From NCBI RefSeq assembly GCF_030272615.1, contig NC_081412.1, forward strand, positions 671,114,852-671,178,851: a stretch of DNA of 64,000 nucleotides, read 5' to 3'. Shown piece by piece: positions 1 to 11,923 of this stretch (positions are counted from its first letter, which is position 1; the number at the start of each line of letters is the position of its first letter). This stretch comes from Cryptomeria japonica. Taxonomy: Eukaryota; Streptophyta; Pinopsida; Cupressales; Cupressaceae. The notes beneath the pieces are model-generated. The model saw only the letters and a program-made list of their open reading frames with translations, did not search any database and had not been told where the DNA came from. The translations under genes were made by a program, and so were the position numbers.

Positions 1-373
1 ACATAAGCTAAAAATTCTATTGCTGCTACAAAAAATTGTTTAGCCATTTGTTTGAATGGATACTTTTTTTTCCTCTTCCATTTTTAATTATTTTTTTCAA
101 CTTGATCCATTTTGGATTATTGTACATCTTAAAGCCGTATATACATTTTGTCTAAAGATAGGCATTAACATAGTTACCTCGATAAAGACAATTTTAGTCA
201 ATAGATCTAAACGTAACAACAAAAACACTGGGTATGTCATCTCTTTAATTGACAACTATAATATATTACTGGTAAAGTAAGGGCTTAATATTTTAGCTAT
301 TTTATTACACAAAGACCATAATTTTAGATTATGCGGTGAGCTTTGTCCACCACAAAATTATACACAAAGTAGC

Positions 374-427
374 ATACATGAACATCACAAGTAGGGCTCA
401 ATACATGAACATCACAAGTAGGACTTA
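374..427. repeat. 27-bp tandem duplication
   Basis: Two consecutive copies of a unit beginning atacatgaacatcacaagta, period 27, with a small difference at the end of the unit. Too short to assign to a known family. Confidence 0.7.
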
Positions 428-1147
428 TTATTTTTTATTCTTTTTATTGTCATCTATTTTTGAGATATCATCCTCTGTGTGCTTCTATCAATGGCTATGT
501 ACTATGCCAACATTGACAAGGCTATTGACTGCTGCTAACGCGTGTTGGTTATTAAAATGATAAGCTTTTTGATATTTGGTATAAATCATAGAGGATATAT
601 AATTTGGCATACTATTACACTCACTTTGGAAGCCACATAGAGATTATGATATTTCATCTACAAATTACCATTTAAATGTCATCTGATTCCATGTTTGACA
701 ATTATTAGTCTGTTAGAATATGCAATTTTTTATTTCCATAGATGAATAAAAAAATAGACGATGATGGATATTACAACCCCTAAATATTTTGATTCATGTT
801 TCTATTTATTTTATTTTATGTGTCATACATAGAGTAGATTTTGTTTTCTTTGTAGGCTCTATGAATAATCTGCATCAATTTTTGCTATTAGAGAAAATCT
901 TTCCTATATTTGTGAGTCACTGAGCTCTACATTAGTATTTGTCTCAAGTTGGCTCCATTGCCAAGGATTTATATCAAGAAGGCAGTAGTTGTAGTAGAAG
1001 AAAATGTATTGATTGAAGAAGGATTTGTTACAAATTTAGTTTTTCCACAAGAAATCTGAAGCACTTGTTAGGTCAAGAGGGTCAGTGCAGAATGTGCACA
1101 AAAAGATGGAATTGACAAGGAGAGCAGAGATAATAGTGATGGCTTTC

Positions 1148-1149
<2 letters not shown>

Positions 1150-1191
<42 letters not shown>
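1150..1191. repeat. (TA)n microsatellite
   Basis: About 42 bases of uninterrupted alternating T and A. Confidence 0.95.
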
Positions 1192-1194
<3 letters not shown>

Positions 1195-1494
1195 GGGTAC
1201 TTTGGAAATGAGTTAATTTCTAGGCTAGATGGTTAGGTTTATGTTATTTAAAATGACAGATTAGTTGTTTCAAAAAGCCAACAAATGGGAGTAGAAAAGG
1301 CATGGTAGTTAGTTTGATATGTAGATTGGCCAAGTTATGAGTGGCCATGTTGGCATTGTCTTTGATCTCTTATCTTATGGAAGGACCATATTTTTTGTAG
1401 GCACTCTTATGTGGGAAGATTATTTTCATGTTTGAGATAACCCAAGCTCTGGTAGACAGATTGAAAGAAGAATTTTAATAGTTTATAATCATAG

Positions 1495-2380
1495 TTGTGT
1501 ATTTGTTTTTTGGTTGTACCTGCAAATATGGAATGGTATCATTATGTGGAAAAGAGGATAACCTATTTGGAAGAACAAGTAAGACAAAGGCACATGAAGA
1601 ATTTAACAAAGGCCCAGCAAAGGGAGTTGCAAAATTTAGAGGTTGAGTTGGAAGGCTTATGGTGCTTGTTGGAGGAATGCGAGTTATGCAACCATACAAA
1701 AGAAAAGAAAAAGAAACCTACAAAATAGGTGTTGAAGAGCAATGGGAAGTTGAAAAAAAATGGTGAAAATGAATATCCACTTTGCAAGAAAGAGCCATCC
1801 TTAGAGAGGAAAGGCATTGAGTCAAAGATCAGACAAGGAGTGGAATTGTTAGAACAGATAAAGATAGAATTCATTAAAGAGCTAGCAAAAATATTAATGG
1901 ATAAAAGACCTTTGAATGAGATCTTCCAAGAGTCACAAAAAGTAAAAAAATCAAATGGGATGAAGATGCATAAATGATTGAGTTTGATGGTGATGTTGAG
2001 TTGTGTTACCCCGAATAACGGGAAGGCATTGAGGATTACAATGCAGAAAGAGAAGAGTTGAGAGATTGCAATGAGAAGGAATGCAACCTATCACAAGAGG
2101 AGGCCCAAATTGTTGTAGTAGTGGAAGCAGTCCACATTGAAGAGGAAGCTATAACAAAGATGGAGATCTTCAGGAGCTTCATATGTGATGAAGATTTATT
2201 GGTTTTAGAGAACACAACTTGCAAAAAGTAGCTAGAAGAATGTCTAGAGGATTCCATTAGTGAGGAAAATGAAGTAATATATCATCACTTCCCTAAGGAA
2301 GAAACATGGATGATGGAGGCAAAGCATAAAGATATTTAACTTCATGGTCTAAAGGACAATGTCCAGAAGGATTTGACATG
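1495..2380 (+). pseudogene. Degenerate charged coding-like stretch, function unknown
   Basis: The plus strand keeps a coding-like composition for about 850 bases but is broken. One frame runs 1495-1977 with an in-frame TAG at 1726. A second frame picks up near 1960 and continues to about 2340 with three further stops. The predicted peptide is Lys/Glu-rich and helical-looking, with heptad-like Glu/Leu spacing near its start (possible coiled coil). A Cys-x-x-Cys lies near residue 60 and an acidic tract follows in the second part. I do not recognise the family; it could be a decayed retroelement gag-like frame or a host gene fragment. It stops at the copia insertion at about 2381. Confidence 0.35.
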
Positions 2381-3625
2381 TGAACTATTAGGATAAGCGG
2401 TGAACAACTGAGAGGGGGGGTGTGAATCAGTTGTTAATAGATTATACAAATCCAACCACTTAATAACCTTAAACCAAAGCACATAAACTTCAATACCAGA
2501 ATAGCAGAAATAGATATCGGTAAGCATTAAACCTTAAGAATGAAACACAGAATCAACAAAAAGAGACCATACCACATAACACCATGATTTGTACGTGGGA
2601 AACCCCGAAAGGGAAAAACCATGGTGGGAAGCCTACCCACAATCAGATAATACTTCTATAGAAAGTATGTGATACATTGAGGGGCCTGTACATGTAGGAA
2701 GGCCAACAGCCTAGAGCATACTGCTCATTACAAAGGAGTCTCACTAACTACAGAGAAGTTAAGACGACCTCAATATAATTTGACAATAATCCAAAAGAAT
2801 GAACTACCAAAGATAACATCTACCATGCCTGATTACAGTCTCGGTTAAGCTCAATGTCGGAGGGATAAATTCTCTTACAAATCCAGTTCGATCACCAATG
2901 ATCGAGCAACTCCTCTGCCTAAATGATATTACATTATTCGCACATTACATTCCTTGACCATGACCTCTTCCGATAACCATGATACTCTACAAAGAGTTTC
3001 TACATCTTATTTATACAAAACCTAAGGCCTAAATCAATTAGGTCGGCCACCTAAAGACATTACAATAAGATTATTATATAAATACAAATTACAATGATAT
3101 GCCATGTCATCTTAAGATCAAAACAACATTATCCAATCCACAAATTATCCCAGTAACGTGTAGAGAACACGTAACATGATACTGATCCATAACCTAGATA
3201 GGTACTAGACCCAAAATATATTTGCCACGCCAAAGCAACTTGTCCAATCAGTTGAAGTACAAACAAAGATCGTCTCCTACATGTTGAATTCCATCTAGAA
3301 GCCACACCAACACCACTTATGCATCCTGACAGAAGATCTTCCATAAAAGCTATGTCGATAAAACCTTAAACCATGACTGTAAGGGTTTACAGAGTGTATA
3401 ATAGCATCCAATCACCAAGTTAAAACAAATTGACCAAAAAAATCAAACCAAACATGAATCATGTCAGTAGCATTAAATTATAGTCCCATCTGTCGGTAAC
3501 ACAAGTTTTTCTACTAGTAGCCAAAGTCTGTCTACCGATGTCGATATCCAACCATAACAGCTAGTGTTGGCATCAATGACAAAACATCAATGCAACACAT
3601 AATCAATTCCATTATATTGCCAACA
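2381..3625 (-). repeat. 3' LTR of the old copia element
   Basis: Aligns along its length with 8182-9438. It ends ...TTGCCAACA on the plus strand, i.e. starts TGTTGGC in element sense. The outer end reads TG-aacta-TTAGG where the partner has TGTTAGG, so the terminal dinucleotide is either displaced by a 5-base insertion or mutated. A TATA-type motif (TATAAATA, minus strand) is at 3008-3015. Confidence 0.85.
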
Positions 3626-3637
3626 ATCTCCCCCTTT
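3626..3637 (-). other. Polypurine tract of the old copia element
   Basis: Minus-strand AAAGGGGGAGAT directly abuts the 3' LTR, the expected plus-strand priming site. Similar GGGGGAG motifs recur at about 3749, 3828 and 3898 with flanking sequence in common, which makes a multi-PPT block of the kind described in Sireviruses. Confidence 0.75.
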
Positions 3638-3982
3638 GGCATTGATGACAATACTAGATATGAAAAAGAAAACATCTAAGTGCCAAGAAGTGCCAAACAA
3701 CAATCATAGAAGATACAACAATGAAAAACTGAAACATTCCCAACAACTCCCCCTGAGTAGTACAGTCCAATCTAAAAACCTCCATGTAATAAATCTCCCT
3801 CTGATCATATTTTTCACATATATACACTCCCCCTTTGACATTAATGCCAAAGATATGACATAGACATAAAAAATCTTTAAATCTCAAAGCTAACTACTCC
3901 CCCTGAGTAGTAGCACACCACATCAATCCGAAGCAAAAATAAAGTTGATAATGCATACCGGACTGATGCACTGCTCAGTCAA

Positions 3983-5510
3983 TCAGGTTTCTGTCGGAGG
4001 GGCAAATACCCCCAACATATCTCTCAAATATTCAAATGATTCCTTAGACAATGGTTTAGTGAATATATATGCAATCTTCTCTTTAGTGTTCACATTAACC
4101 AATTTGACTTCCTTCTCCTCCACTTTCTCTTTCAGAAAGTTATATTTTATTGATATATGCTTAGTCTTAGAGTGAAATAACAGATTCTTATACATATCAA
4201 TAGTTGTAGAGTAACACAACAGATAACTACCAGTTCACTACAAGTTACCTTGATATCCTTCAACATTTTCTTCATCCACAAGACCTGAGTGCAATTAGTT
4301 ACTGCTGCAACATATTCAGATTCTGTAGTAGATAAAGAAATGCATGATTGTTTCTTTTTGATCCATGAAGCCAATTTATTTACAAGAAAGAAAGCTCCAC
4401 AAGGAGTGCTCTTCCTATCATTAGTATCTCCTACCCAATTTGCATCTATATATGCACATAAAGTGAAGTTGTCATATCTAGAATACCATAAGCCATATTC
4501 TGTTGTCCCTTGCAAATACTGAAATATCCTCTTTATTGCACATTCATGATTTTATTTAGGATTACTTTGATATCTTGAAACAATACTTACTGCATTCATA
4601 ATATCCGATCTAGTTTGAGTTAGACAAAACAAGCCACCAATCATAGACTTATACCTTGTTGAATTTACCGGTGCAGATGTGTCTTTGATAGATAATTTCT
4701 CACTTGTCACCATAGGAGTACTTACCGGTTTGGAATCATCCATACCAAATTTTTTGAACAATTCCCTTAGATACTTAGTTTGATAGATAAAGATGCCTTT
4801 GTTAGTTTGTGTAATCTACAAACCTAAGAAAAATCTCATTTCTCCAATCATAGACACTTCAAATTCATTCTGTATATTATTAGAGAATTCCATGCACAAT
4901 TTGTCTTCACCTCCAAAAATGATATCATCAACAAATACTTCAATAATCAGAATATCATCATCAGTGATCTTATAATACAAATTACTATCAGCACTTCCTT
5001 TAGTAAAACCAAGCTTCAAAAGATATTTATCCAATCTTGCATACCAAGCTCTTGGAGTCTGTTTCAATCCATATAAAGCTTTCTTTAACCTACAAACCAT
5101 ATCTTTGTCATCTGTTAGTGAAAAGGCATCAGGGTGCTCAATGTATACTTCTTCCTCAAGTTCACCATTCAAAAATGCACATTTAACATCCGTTTGATAA
5201 ACCTTATAATTCTTATAAGCTGCATAGGCAAGAAATAGTCTAGAAACTTCAATTCTAGCTACAGGTGCAAAAGTCTCACCATAATCAATTCCTTCCATCT
5301 ACGAATATCCTTTACAAACCAATCTAACCTTGTTCCTTATAACTTTACCATCCTCATTTAGTTTATTTTTAAAATCCCATTTAGTTCCAATAAAATTCTT
5401 ATTTTTAGGTCGGAGAACTAAAGTCCAAGTCTCATTTCTTTCTATCTGATCTAATTCATCTTCCATAGCCTTTAACCAATGTTTATCTTTACAAGATTCA
5501 GTAATAGATT
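3983..5510 (-). pseudogene. Copia reverse transcriptase and RNase H, broken
   Basis: Minus-strand remnants in several frames. The RT part (4816-5298) carries the copia core GETFAPVARIEV, the ALYGLKQTPRAWY block and the catalytic VDD within FVDDIIFGG. Next comes a connection segment (4552-4761). RNase H (3983-4515) follows, with the first Asp in YIDANWVGD, a KSTPCGAFF block, an SLSTTESEY block and a C-terminal tail containing FTKPLSKESF. Stops and frameshifts near 4540, 4780 and 5300 break the frame. The sequence is Sirevirus-like by comparison with remembered family motifs. It cannot encode a functional polymerase as it stands. Confidence 0.85.
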
Positions 5511-5520
5511 CCGGTTCAAA

Positions 5521-7040
5521 CTAAGAAATAAAACATACCTCTTCACTTGCCAATTTCCTTCTTGCCATAACTCCCTTATTCTTGTCTCCAGATATTTGAT
5601 CTTCAAAATGATTTAACCTTACATACCTTGGTGTCTTCTGAATTTCAGGTTCTCTGATCTGATCCTTAGTCACAGTTGAATTTTTTGATTGTACTAGTGT
5701 AATTGTCTCAGTGTTTGGTACCAGTTGAGGCATTGTCAGTTCAGTTATGATCAATTCCACTACTGGTTCTCTGTCATATGATACAAACTAATTTTTGCAT
5801 TGTTCATCCACTTTCACATTTGCACTCTCCACAATTTTCTGCAATCTTTTGTTATAATATCCATATGCTTTTCTCTAAATAGAGTATCCAAGAAATATCC
5901 CTTCATCACATCTAGGATCAAACTTCCCAATTAAATCATCCCTTATGATATAACATTTACTTCCAAAAATTCTGAAATATTTAACAATAGGTGTATGTCC
6001 AAACCATAATTCATAAGGGATCTTACTAGTTTCACCTTTGATATGAACTCTTTTGAATGTATAGATTGTTGTACTTACTTCTTCTCTCTCATAAATGCGA
6101 GGCAATTTAGCTTCCATCATCATAGTTCTAGAAGCATCCAAAATGGTTTTCTTCTTCCTTTCCACTACTCCATTTTGCTAAGGAGTCCGAGGTGCATAAA
6201 TTTTCTTATCCTATTTGTTTAACAAAAACTTTTAAACTCATGAGATGCGAATTCACCACCTTAATTTGATCTCAGAAATTTGATTTTAAATCCAGTTTCT
6301 ATTTCCACCTTCACCTTACATATCATTAATTTCTCAAAAGCTTCAGACTTCTCCCTCAAAAAATTCACCCACATCATTCTAGAATAATCATTAATTATTA
6401 GCATAAAGTATCTATCACCTTGAAAGCTTTTGATCTTTGTAGGACCACATAAGTCAGTGTGAATCAAATCAAGTAAATCATTAGCTTTATCTTGTATGCT
6501 CTTAAAAGACGTTCTAACTTGCTTTCCCAATTGACATTCGTTACATATCGAATTATGAGGCTTCATAATCCTAGGTATATCTCTAACTGCATTTGTTGAA
6601 CTGATCTTAACAATACAATCAAAATTAACATGACACAACCTTTTATGCCATAACCAATTCTCATCAATATGAGAAATCAAACATGTCTTATCACCGGTGT
6701 TCAGGTGAAAGATATTACCTCCACTTTGAGTGCTGGTTGCAATCTCCAAGCCAGACTTATTAATGAGTTTGCATTTTCTATCTTTGAATTGAAGTTGAAA
6801 ACCCTTGTCTTCCAATTGACCAACACTTAAAAGACTATGCTTTAAACCTTCAACATAGTTGACATTATCAGTATTATGCTTTCCATCCAAATAGATAGTG
6901 TCTTTACCTTTAATCATACATGCTTTGTCATCCCCAAATTTGACTTGACCACCATTGTATTCTTGTAGTGACATAAATTTTCTTTTATCTCTAGTCATAT
7001 GGTGTGAACATCCACTATCAATTACCCATTCATCCTTATC
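5521..7040 (-). pseudogene. Copia protease and integrase, broken
   Basis: Reading down the minus strand from 7040, the aspartic protease active-site block VIDSGCSHHMT is present. A GAG-pre-integrase segment (WHKRLCHVN, with a CNEC zinc pair) and the integrase core follow (HTDLCGPT and DYSRMMWV, 6261-6998). The frame is lost after the LRSN position, where D-N-G-G-E-F would be expected. It resumes in 5875-6165 with the integrase C-terminal region (KYFRIFGSKCYI) and in 5521-5760 with the linker before RT. Multiple stops show decay. Confidence 0.82.
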
Positions 7041-7046
7041 TTCAAC

Positions 7047-8123
7047 TTATGCTGCTAGGGTCTTTTCTTCATTCATGATAATAGGTTCAAGTTCATCTTC
7101 CTTCATAGCATAGAATACCCAATCTTTTTCAGAGCCAGATGCACTAGCAAAGTCTCTTTCTGGTTCATCCCCAAAGTCATCAATTACTCCTTCCTCATCC
7201 GCTAAGTAGCATAGTTTGTTCTTCTTGAATCTATATCTGTTCTGATTAGGCTTGAATGATTTCTTCTCTTTCTTCAAATCTAGCATTCCTTTCAGGACAT
7301 CTAGAAGAAAAATGACCAATCTTATTAGATGCAAAACATTTAAAAGGTGATTTTCCTTCATACTTACTTCCAGCTGGTCCTTTAGGTACTCTTCTAGAAA
7401 ATAAGGCTTCAAGTTGCTCAAATTATTCATCTTCTTTCCTCATATCTTCCATATCCTTTGCATATAGGGTTCTCCAATCACTCTTGCCGGTAGATGATGA
7501 AGCATGAAAAGCAGCTTTAGATTTTACAGATCCAGAAGGTCCAAATTCCTCAAGCTCAAAAGAAGATAATTTCCCAATCAAAATATCTATGTTAACAGAA
7601 GTGTTTGCCATTGTTATCATTTCATTAATCACCATAGCCTTCATCTTGTAAGCTGGTGGTAAGGCTCTCAAGACTTTAGAGACTATTCAATCTTCCCTCA
7701 GAGATCCTCTACAACATTCAATTCCCATAACAATCTCATTTACTCTTTCCATAAATGCTGCAATTATTTCATTATCCTGCATCTTCAAGTTCTCATATAT
7801 TTTCATAGTAGGGTCACCTTCATTAAGAGTTTGCAATTTATGCCACATAATCTTTGCAGATGATTTATCAGTCAATCTCATGATATGCTGATCAGTGAGT
7901 GCATACAAGAGGGCTTGTGTTGCTCTACAATCAATGTCAATATTCTTATCGAAGTCTATCGGAATAGGATCACAAGATGACAGGTCATAAGGTGTATATC
8001 CTTTCCAGGATATCTAAGATGAGTCTCCATCCTGATCTTCCATATTCCATAGTTTGTTCCATCAAGCTTAGGAATTTCTCTTTTTAAAATAGTTGCCTAT
8101 GAATTTGAAGTGTTAGCTGCCAT
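7047..8123 (-). pseudogene. Copia gag, broken
   Basis: The likely original start is the minus-strand ATG at 8121-8123 (MAANTSNS...), 45 bases downstream of the primer site. A capsid-like segment follows (7423-7908) with LTDKSSAKIMWHKLQTL and an EFGPSGS region. A nucleocapsid zinc knuckle near 7300-7345 reads CFASNKIGHFSSRC, so the second Cys of the CX2CX4HX4C pattern is replaced by Ser. At least four in-frame stops or frameshifts interrupt the gene. Confidence 0.75.
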
Positions 8124-8167
8124 AGGATCTACCTCAAGTGGTTAAGCTTCTCCAAAAGAGGACCAAA

Positions 8168-8179
8168 GCTCTAATACCA
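8168..8179 (-). other. Primer binding site, initiator tRNA-Met type
   Basis: Minus-strand TGGTATTAGAGC lies two bases inside the 5' LTR and matches the usual copia site TGGTATCAGAGC with one change. Complementarity to the 3' end of initiator tRNA-Met is established for this site class. Confidence 0.85.
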
Positions 8180-8181
8180 AG

Positions 8182-9438
8182 TGTTAGGATAAATGGTAAA
8201 CAACTGAGAGAGGGGGGGGGGGGTGAATCAGTTGTTAACAGATTATACAAATCCAACCACTTAATAACCTTAAATCAGAACACATAAACTTAAATACCAG
8301 AATAGCAAAAACAGATACCAGTAGGCATTAAAACTTAAGAATGAAACATAGAATCAACACAAAGAAACCATACCACATAACACCATCATTTGTACATGGA
8401 AAACCCGAAAAGGGAAAAACCACAATGGGAAGCCTACCCACAGTCAGATAATACTTTTGCAGAAAGTATGTGATACAATGAAGGGCCTGCACATGCAGGA
8501 AGGACAATGACCTAGAGCATACTGCTCATTACAAAGGAGTCTCAATGACTACAGATAGGTTAAAACTACCTCAATATAATTGGACAACAATCCAAAAGAA
8601 TGAACTGCCAAAGATAGCATTTACCATGCCTGATTACAGTCCTGGTTAAGGTCAATGTCAGAGGACTAAATCCTCTTACAAATCCAATTCGATCACCAAT
8701 GACCGACCAACTCCTCTGCCTGAATGATATTGCATTATTCGTACATTACATTCCTTGACCATGACCTCTTCCAATAACCATGATGCTCTACAAAATGTTT
8801 CTACCTCTTATTTATACAAACCCTAAGGCTTAAACCAACTAGGTCGGCCACCTAAAAGATATTACAATAAGATCATTACATAAACACAAATTACAATGAT
8901 ATGCTATGTCGGCTTAAGATCAAAACAACATTATCCAATCCACAAATTATCCTAGTAACGTGTAGAGAACACGTAACATGATACCGGTCCATAACCTAGA
9001 TAGGTACCAGATCCAAATAGATTCGCCATGCCAAAGAAGCGTCTCCAATCAGTTGAAGAATGAACAAAGATCATCTCCTGCATCCTCAATTCCATCTAAA
9101 AGCCGCACCAACACCACTTATGCATCCTATCAAAAGATCTTTAGTAAAAGCTCTGCCGGTAAAACCTTAAACCATGTTGGTAAGGGTTTACAGTGTGCAT
9201 GATAGCATCCAATCACCAAGTCAAAACCAACTGATCAAAACATACCCCAGAAGCATCAAACCAAACATGAATCATGTCGGTAGCATTAAATAATAGTCCC
9301 TTCTGCTGGTAACACAAGTTCTTCTACATGTAGCCAAAGTCTATTTGTCGGTGCCTGTAACTAACTATAACAGCTAGTGTTGACATCAATGACAAAACAT
9401 CAATGCAACACATAATCAATTCTATCATATTGCCAACA
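8182..9438 (-). repeat. 5' LTR of the old copia element
   Basis: TGTTAGG...CCAACA on the plus strand, about 1257 bp. It is paired with 2381-3625. A TATA-type motif (minus TATAAATA) at 8809-8816 sits at the same place as in the other LTR and is the probable promoter core. A long G/C run at about 8210-8222 has expanded relative to the partner. Confidence 0.87.
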
Positions 9439-10397
9439 ACATCACAATGAGCTAAAAGAATAAGACTAACTCACAAAATATGAAATGGAAGGCATGCCTA
9501 AATGGCATAACACAAAAGAGGAGGAAGCATCTTGGAAGATTTTTATTCCTTTAACTTTATTTCTGCTTTAAATGATTTATGTGCAGGTGATACTAATGGT
9601 GTAAAGATTAATAATTATTTTTGGTGGAAGAGAACTCCTAAGCCTCCAAGATGTTGCGAAAAGATAAACTGGCAAAGGAGGAGGATCTCTATCTCAAGTG
9701 GTTGAAAGCACAAAAAGAAAAAATGTGACGATTTAAAGAAATATCTAATTTGGTGGAAGGGAACATCATGACTTTATTGTTACTGTTAGAAGGATGGTTC
9801 TATCATTTGTATCAAACTCTTTTATTGATGTTTGATGCATTTACATCCTGAAAGCATTACCACAGAATGTAATTGTTAGGTTGTTAAGATTTTTAATAAT
9901 TTACTTGTTGAAGTGTATTGATGAAATTGGGCTTTAAACCAAGAGGTTCAAAAAATTTTAAAAGGGAAAATGGATGCAAACATAGTCCTGAAAATCAGTT
10001 TGTTGACTAACAATTAGCTCCATAGCCTACTGCTATTCTACTTGTCTTCATAGGAGTTAAAATTGGATCTAAACTGTTGCTGTTGAAACTGCTGTTATTC
10101 AACATGCTGTGTAGGAATGAATTTAGGAATTGATCTTTCAGTTAACGAGGCAGTCTTAGAGTTATTTTATTAATAAAAAGGGATTGCAGGAATCGTACGA
10201 TTCAGATTTAGAAATGTATCGATTAAAATCTTCCATGATCAGAATAAAGTATTCAGAAAAGTGTTTCTCGTGTATGCAGCCTTATTATTATTTTTATTTG
10301 TTCTGTTCTATTGTGCTTTGTCTCTGTTCTATGGAAGATGTGTTTATTAACTTGTAGAATCTGAGAAATAATCTGCATCACAAAGAAAATGAAATGA
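9439..10397. other. Intergenic DNA, no gene identified
   Basis: Fragments such as 9590-9760 have coding-like composition but are stop-ridden on both strands. A plausible splice acceptor (gagcag) ends at about 10400, just before the LRR frame opens, so the last few hundred bases may be intron of that pseudogene. Nothing else is recognised. Confidence 0.5.
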
Positions 10398-11739
10398 GCA
10401 GATGGCTGTGGTGGAAGAGCTAGCGACCCACGTAGCACACGTGGATTAATATCACAACACAATGCAGGCTTTGAATTGGCTAAGTTGCAACAGTTTAGAT
10501 ATCGAAAACCGTCCCAGATCGTCCCCCACGACCATCAAAATTTATTGGTGCTTCAGCTTGTAGATGTAGAAAATATGAGAAAACTTGACTTACATGGGAT
10601 GGGCCGTCTCAGAAGTATCACATTACACAAGTGCAAAGACCTGGCGGCGGTTCAAGGTATGGAAAAATTACAACAGGTGGAGTGGCTTCAGATAAGCCAA
10701 GTAAATCCAATTTTTAAGCTTCCCGAACTAAGCAGCCTCCAAGGTTTACAACATCTTGAGATCAATATTGCAGTCAACCAGGTGCTCAATCGGCTGGGAG
10801 ATCTCACCGGTTGTGTTTTCTTAAAAGAGGTTAGTGTTCGTTGGGCATCCCTCTTGGAGTTTCCTAGATTGAATGGTTTGCCGAATTTGGAGAAAGTGGA
10901 GTTTAGTGTGTGTGATAAAGGGAAGGGCCCCCTCGACTGTAGAGAATGCGTGGAGCTTCGAAATATTGTCATTGACAGTTACTCTCAGATGGTTGCGTCA
11001 CCGCTCCTTGTTGGATGTAAGAAATTATCCAAAATTGTGTTCTAAAGACACTAGAGTTGTGTATTTCATGAAAAGCTTCTTCAGCGCCCAAAAGTTTAAA
11101 GTCTTGTTACGGACTGAAAAGTCTGAAACTAGGGAATATGGAGATTCTAAAAGAGCTTTCGGGTTTCTTTCTTTTATCAAATTTGATTGTGCTCAAACTT
11201 GGCAAGTGTGGTATAAGGGAGCCCCCGGATCTAACATGTTGTGTCTTGTTAGAGGATGTCTCCTTTTACAAACTAATATATTTACAAAGGTTTCCCTGCT
11301 TCTCACGTCTGAGGAAGTTAAAGAAGTTAAGTTTATATGATTGCTGGAGCATTCGAGATCCTCCTGATATTAGTGGTTGTCATCAATTACAGGCATTCCA
11401 TCTAGTCTATAATGACAATATTCAAAGACTTCCGAGCATGGGAGACTGCCTCCGATTAGAAGAACTCCAACGAAGTTGGCATTCTTACAAGAAAATTGAT
11501 GTGAACAGTTCTGAGTTCTATATGGATCATCAACCTTATGGGGATCTTCAATCCTGTTTGGAGCGCTTTGAAAATGAAAGCTTCCCGAGCTTATGTGATG
11601 TGAGCATGCCAGAAGCAGTGAAAGAGTGGCAATTGCTGATGGGAAAGACTAAACTTGTGAAAAGTTATGTTCGTCGAGGGAAGCTCTATTACTCTATCAC
11701 AGCTCCCTATGAATCGTACAAGAGAAGCCAGTGTCTGAA
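10398..11739 (+). pseudogene. LRR domain of a plant NLR-type resistance gene, broken
   Basis: The plus frame is open from 10398 to 11045, then continues in another frame from about 11075 to 11739. Both encode leucine-rich repeats of the plant TNL/CNL C-terminal kind, with units such as LPNLEKVEFSVC, LIVLKLGKCGIREPPDL and LKKLSLYDCWSIRDPPDISG. I count about ten repeats. No TIR, NB-ARC or P-loop is present, so only the C-terminal LRR part remains, possibly as one exon after the acceptor near 10400. The frame change with extra stops near 11043-11072 makes it a pseudogene. The frame is interrupted at 11739 by a MULE, and its last codons lie at 24700-24730. I recognise the fold from the repeat pattern, not a specific gene. 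Confidence 0.78.
11731..11739. repeat. 9-bp target-site duplication, left copy
   Basis: gtgtctgaa, identical to 24691-24699. Nine bases is typical of Mutator-like elements. Confidence 0.93.
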
Positions 11740-11923
11740 GGCACTGGCTATCCAGGGGAAAATTTGCACCGCCTGGATAGCCGTGCTCCCTCGGTCCTCC
11801 CCCCGCCGCATTGGTCTCTGCCCGAACGGTGCCCATGAAACCCGCAAAAACACCTCGCCTCGAACCGCCTCCGGATTCCGGATTCCGGATTCCGGATTTA
11901 CCCCCTGCCGTTCCGTTTTGTGG
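11740..11923 (+). repeat. Left TIR of the MULE, 184 bp
   Basis: Matches the reverse complement of 24521-24690 with a handful of substitutions. It is 14 bp longer because a ggattcc-type heptamer is present in two extra copies near 11873-11896. Inside the end are inverted 11-mers GGCTATCCAGG (11746-11756) and CCTGGATAGCC (11772-11782) that could form a hairpin or a two-site transposase target. Confidence 0.93.

Larger units (their letters stand above)
1..1494. other. AT-rich intergenic DNA, no gene seen
   Basis: No recognisable coding region on either strand; open frames are short and lack domain features. It holds a 27-bp direct repeat in tandem (374-400 and 401-427) and a (TA)n microsatellite (1150-1191). 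Confidence 0.6.
2381..9438 (-). mobile_element. Old Sirevirus-like Ty1/copia retrotransposon, broken
   Basis: About 7.06 kb read on the minus strand. Two related LTRs flank gag, protease, integrase, RT and RNase H in copia order. The LTRs differ at roughly one base in ten by eye and the frames contain many stops, so the insertion is old. An initiator-Met primer site follows the right LTR, and a polypurine tract precedes the left one. Repeated extra polypurine-like motifs near the 3' end and the sequence of the RT and integrase suggest the Sirevirus lineage (family knowledge, not a computed tree). Target duplication: if the left LTR starts at 2381 with a small insertion after TG, the flanks ACATG and ACATC match at 4 of 5 bases. 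The alternative start at 2386 gives no match. Confidence 0.85.

Noticed and set aside
10253-10462. 69-codon minus frame before the LRR
   Set aside because: No motif, antisense to a probable intron/exon boundary; chance frame.
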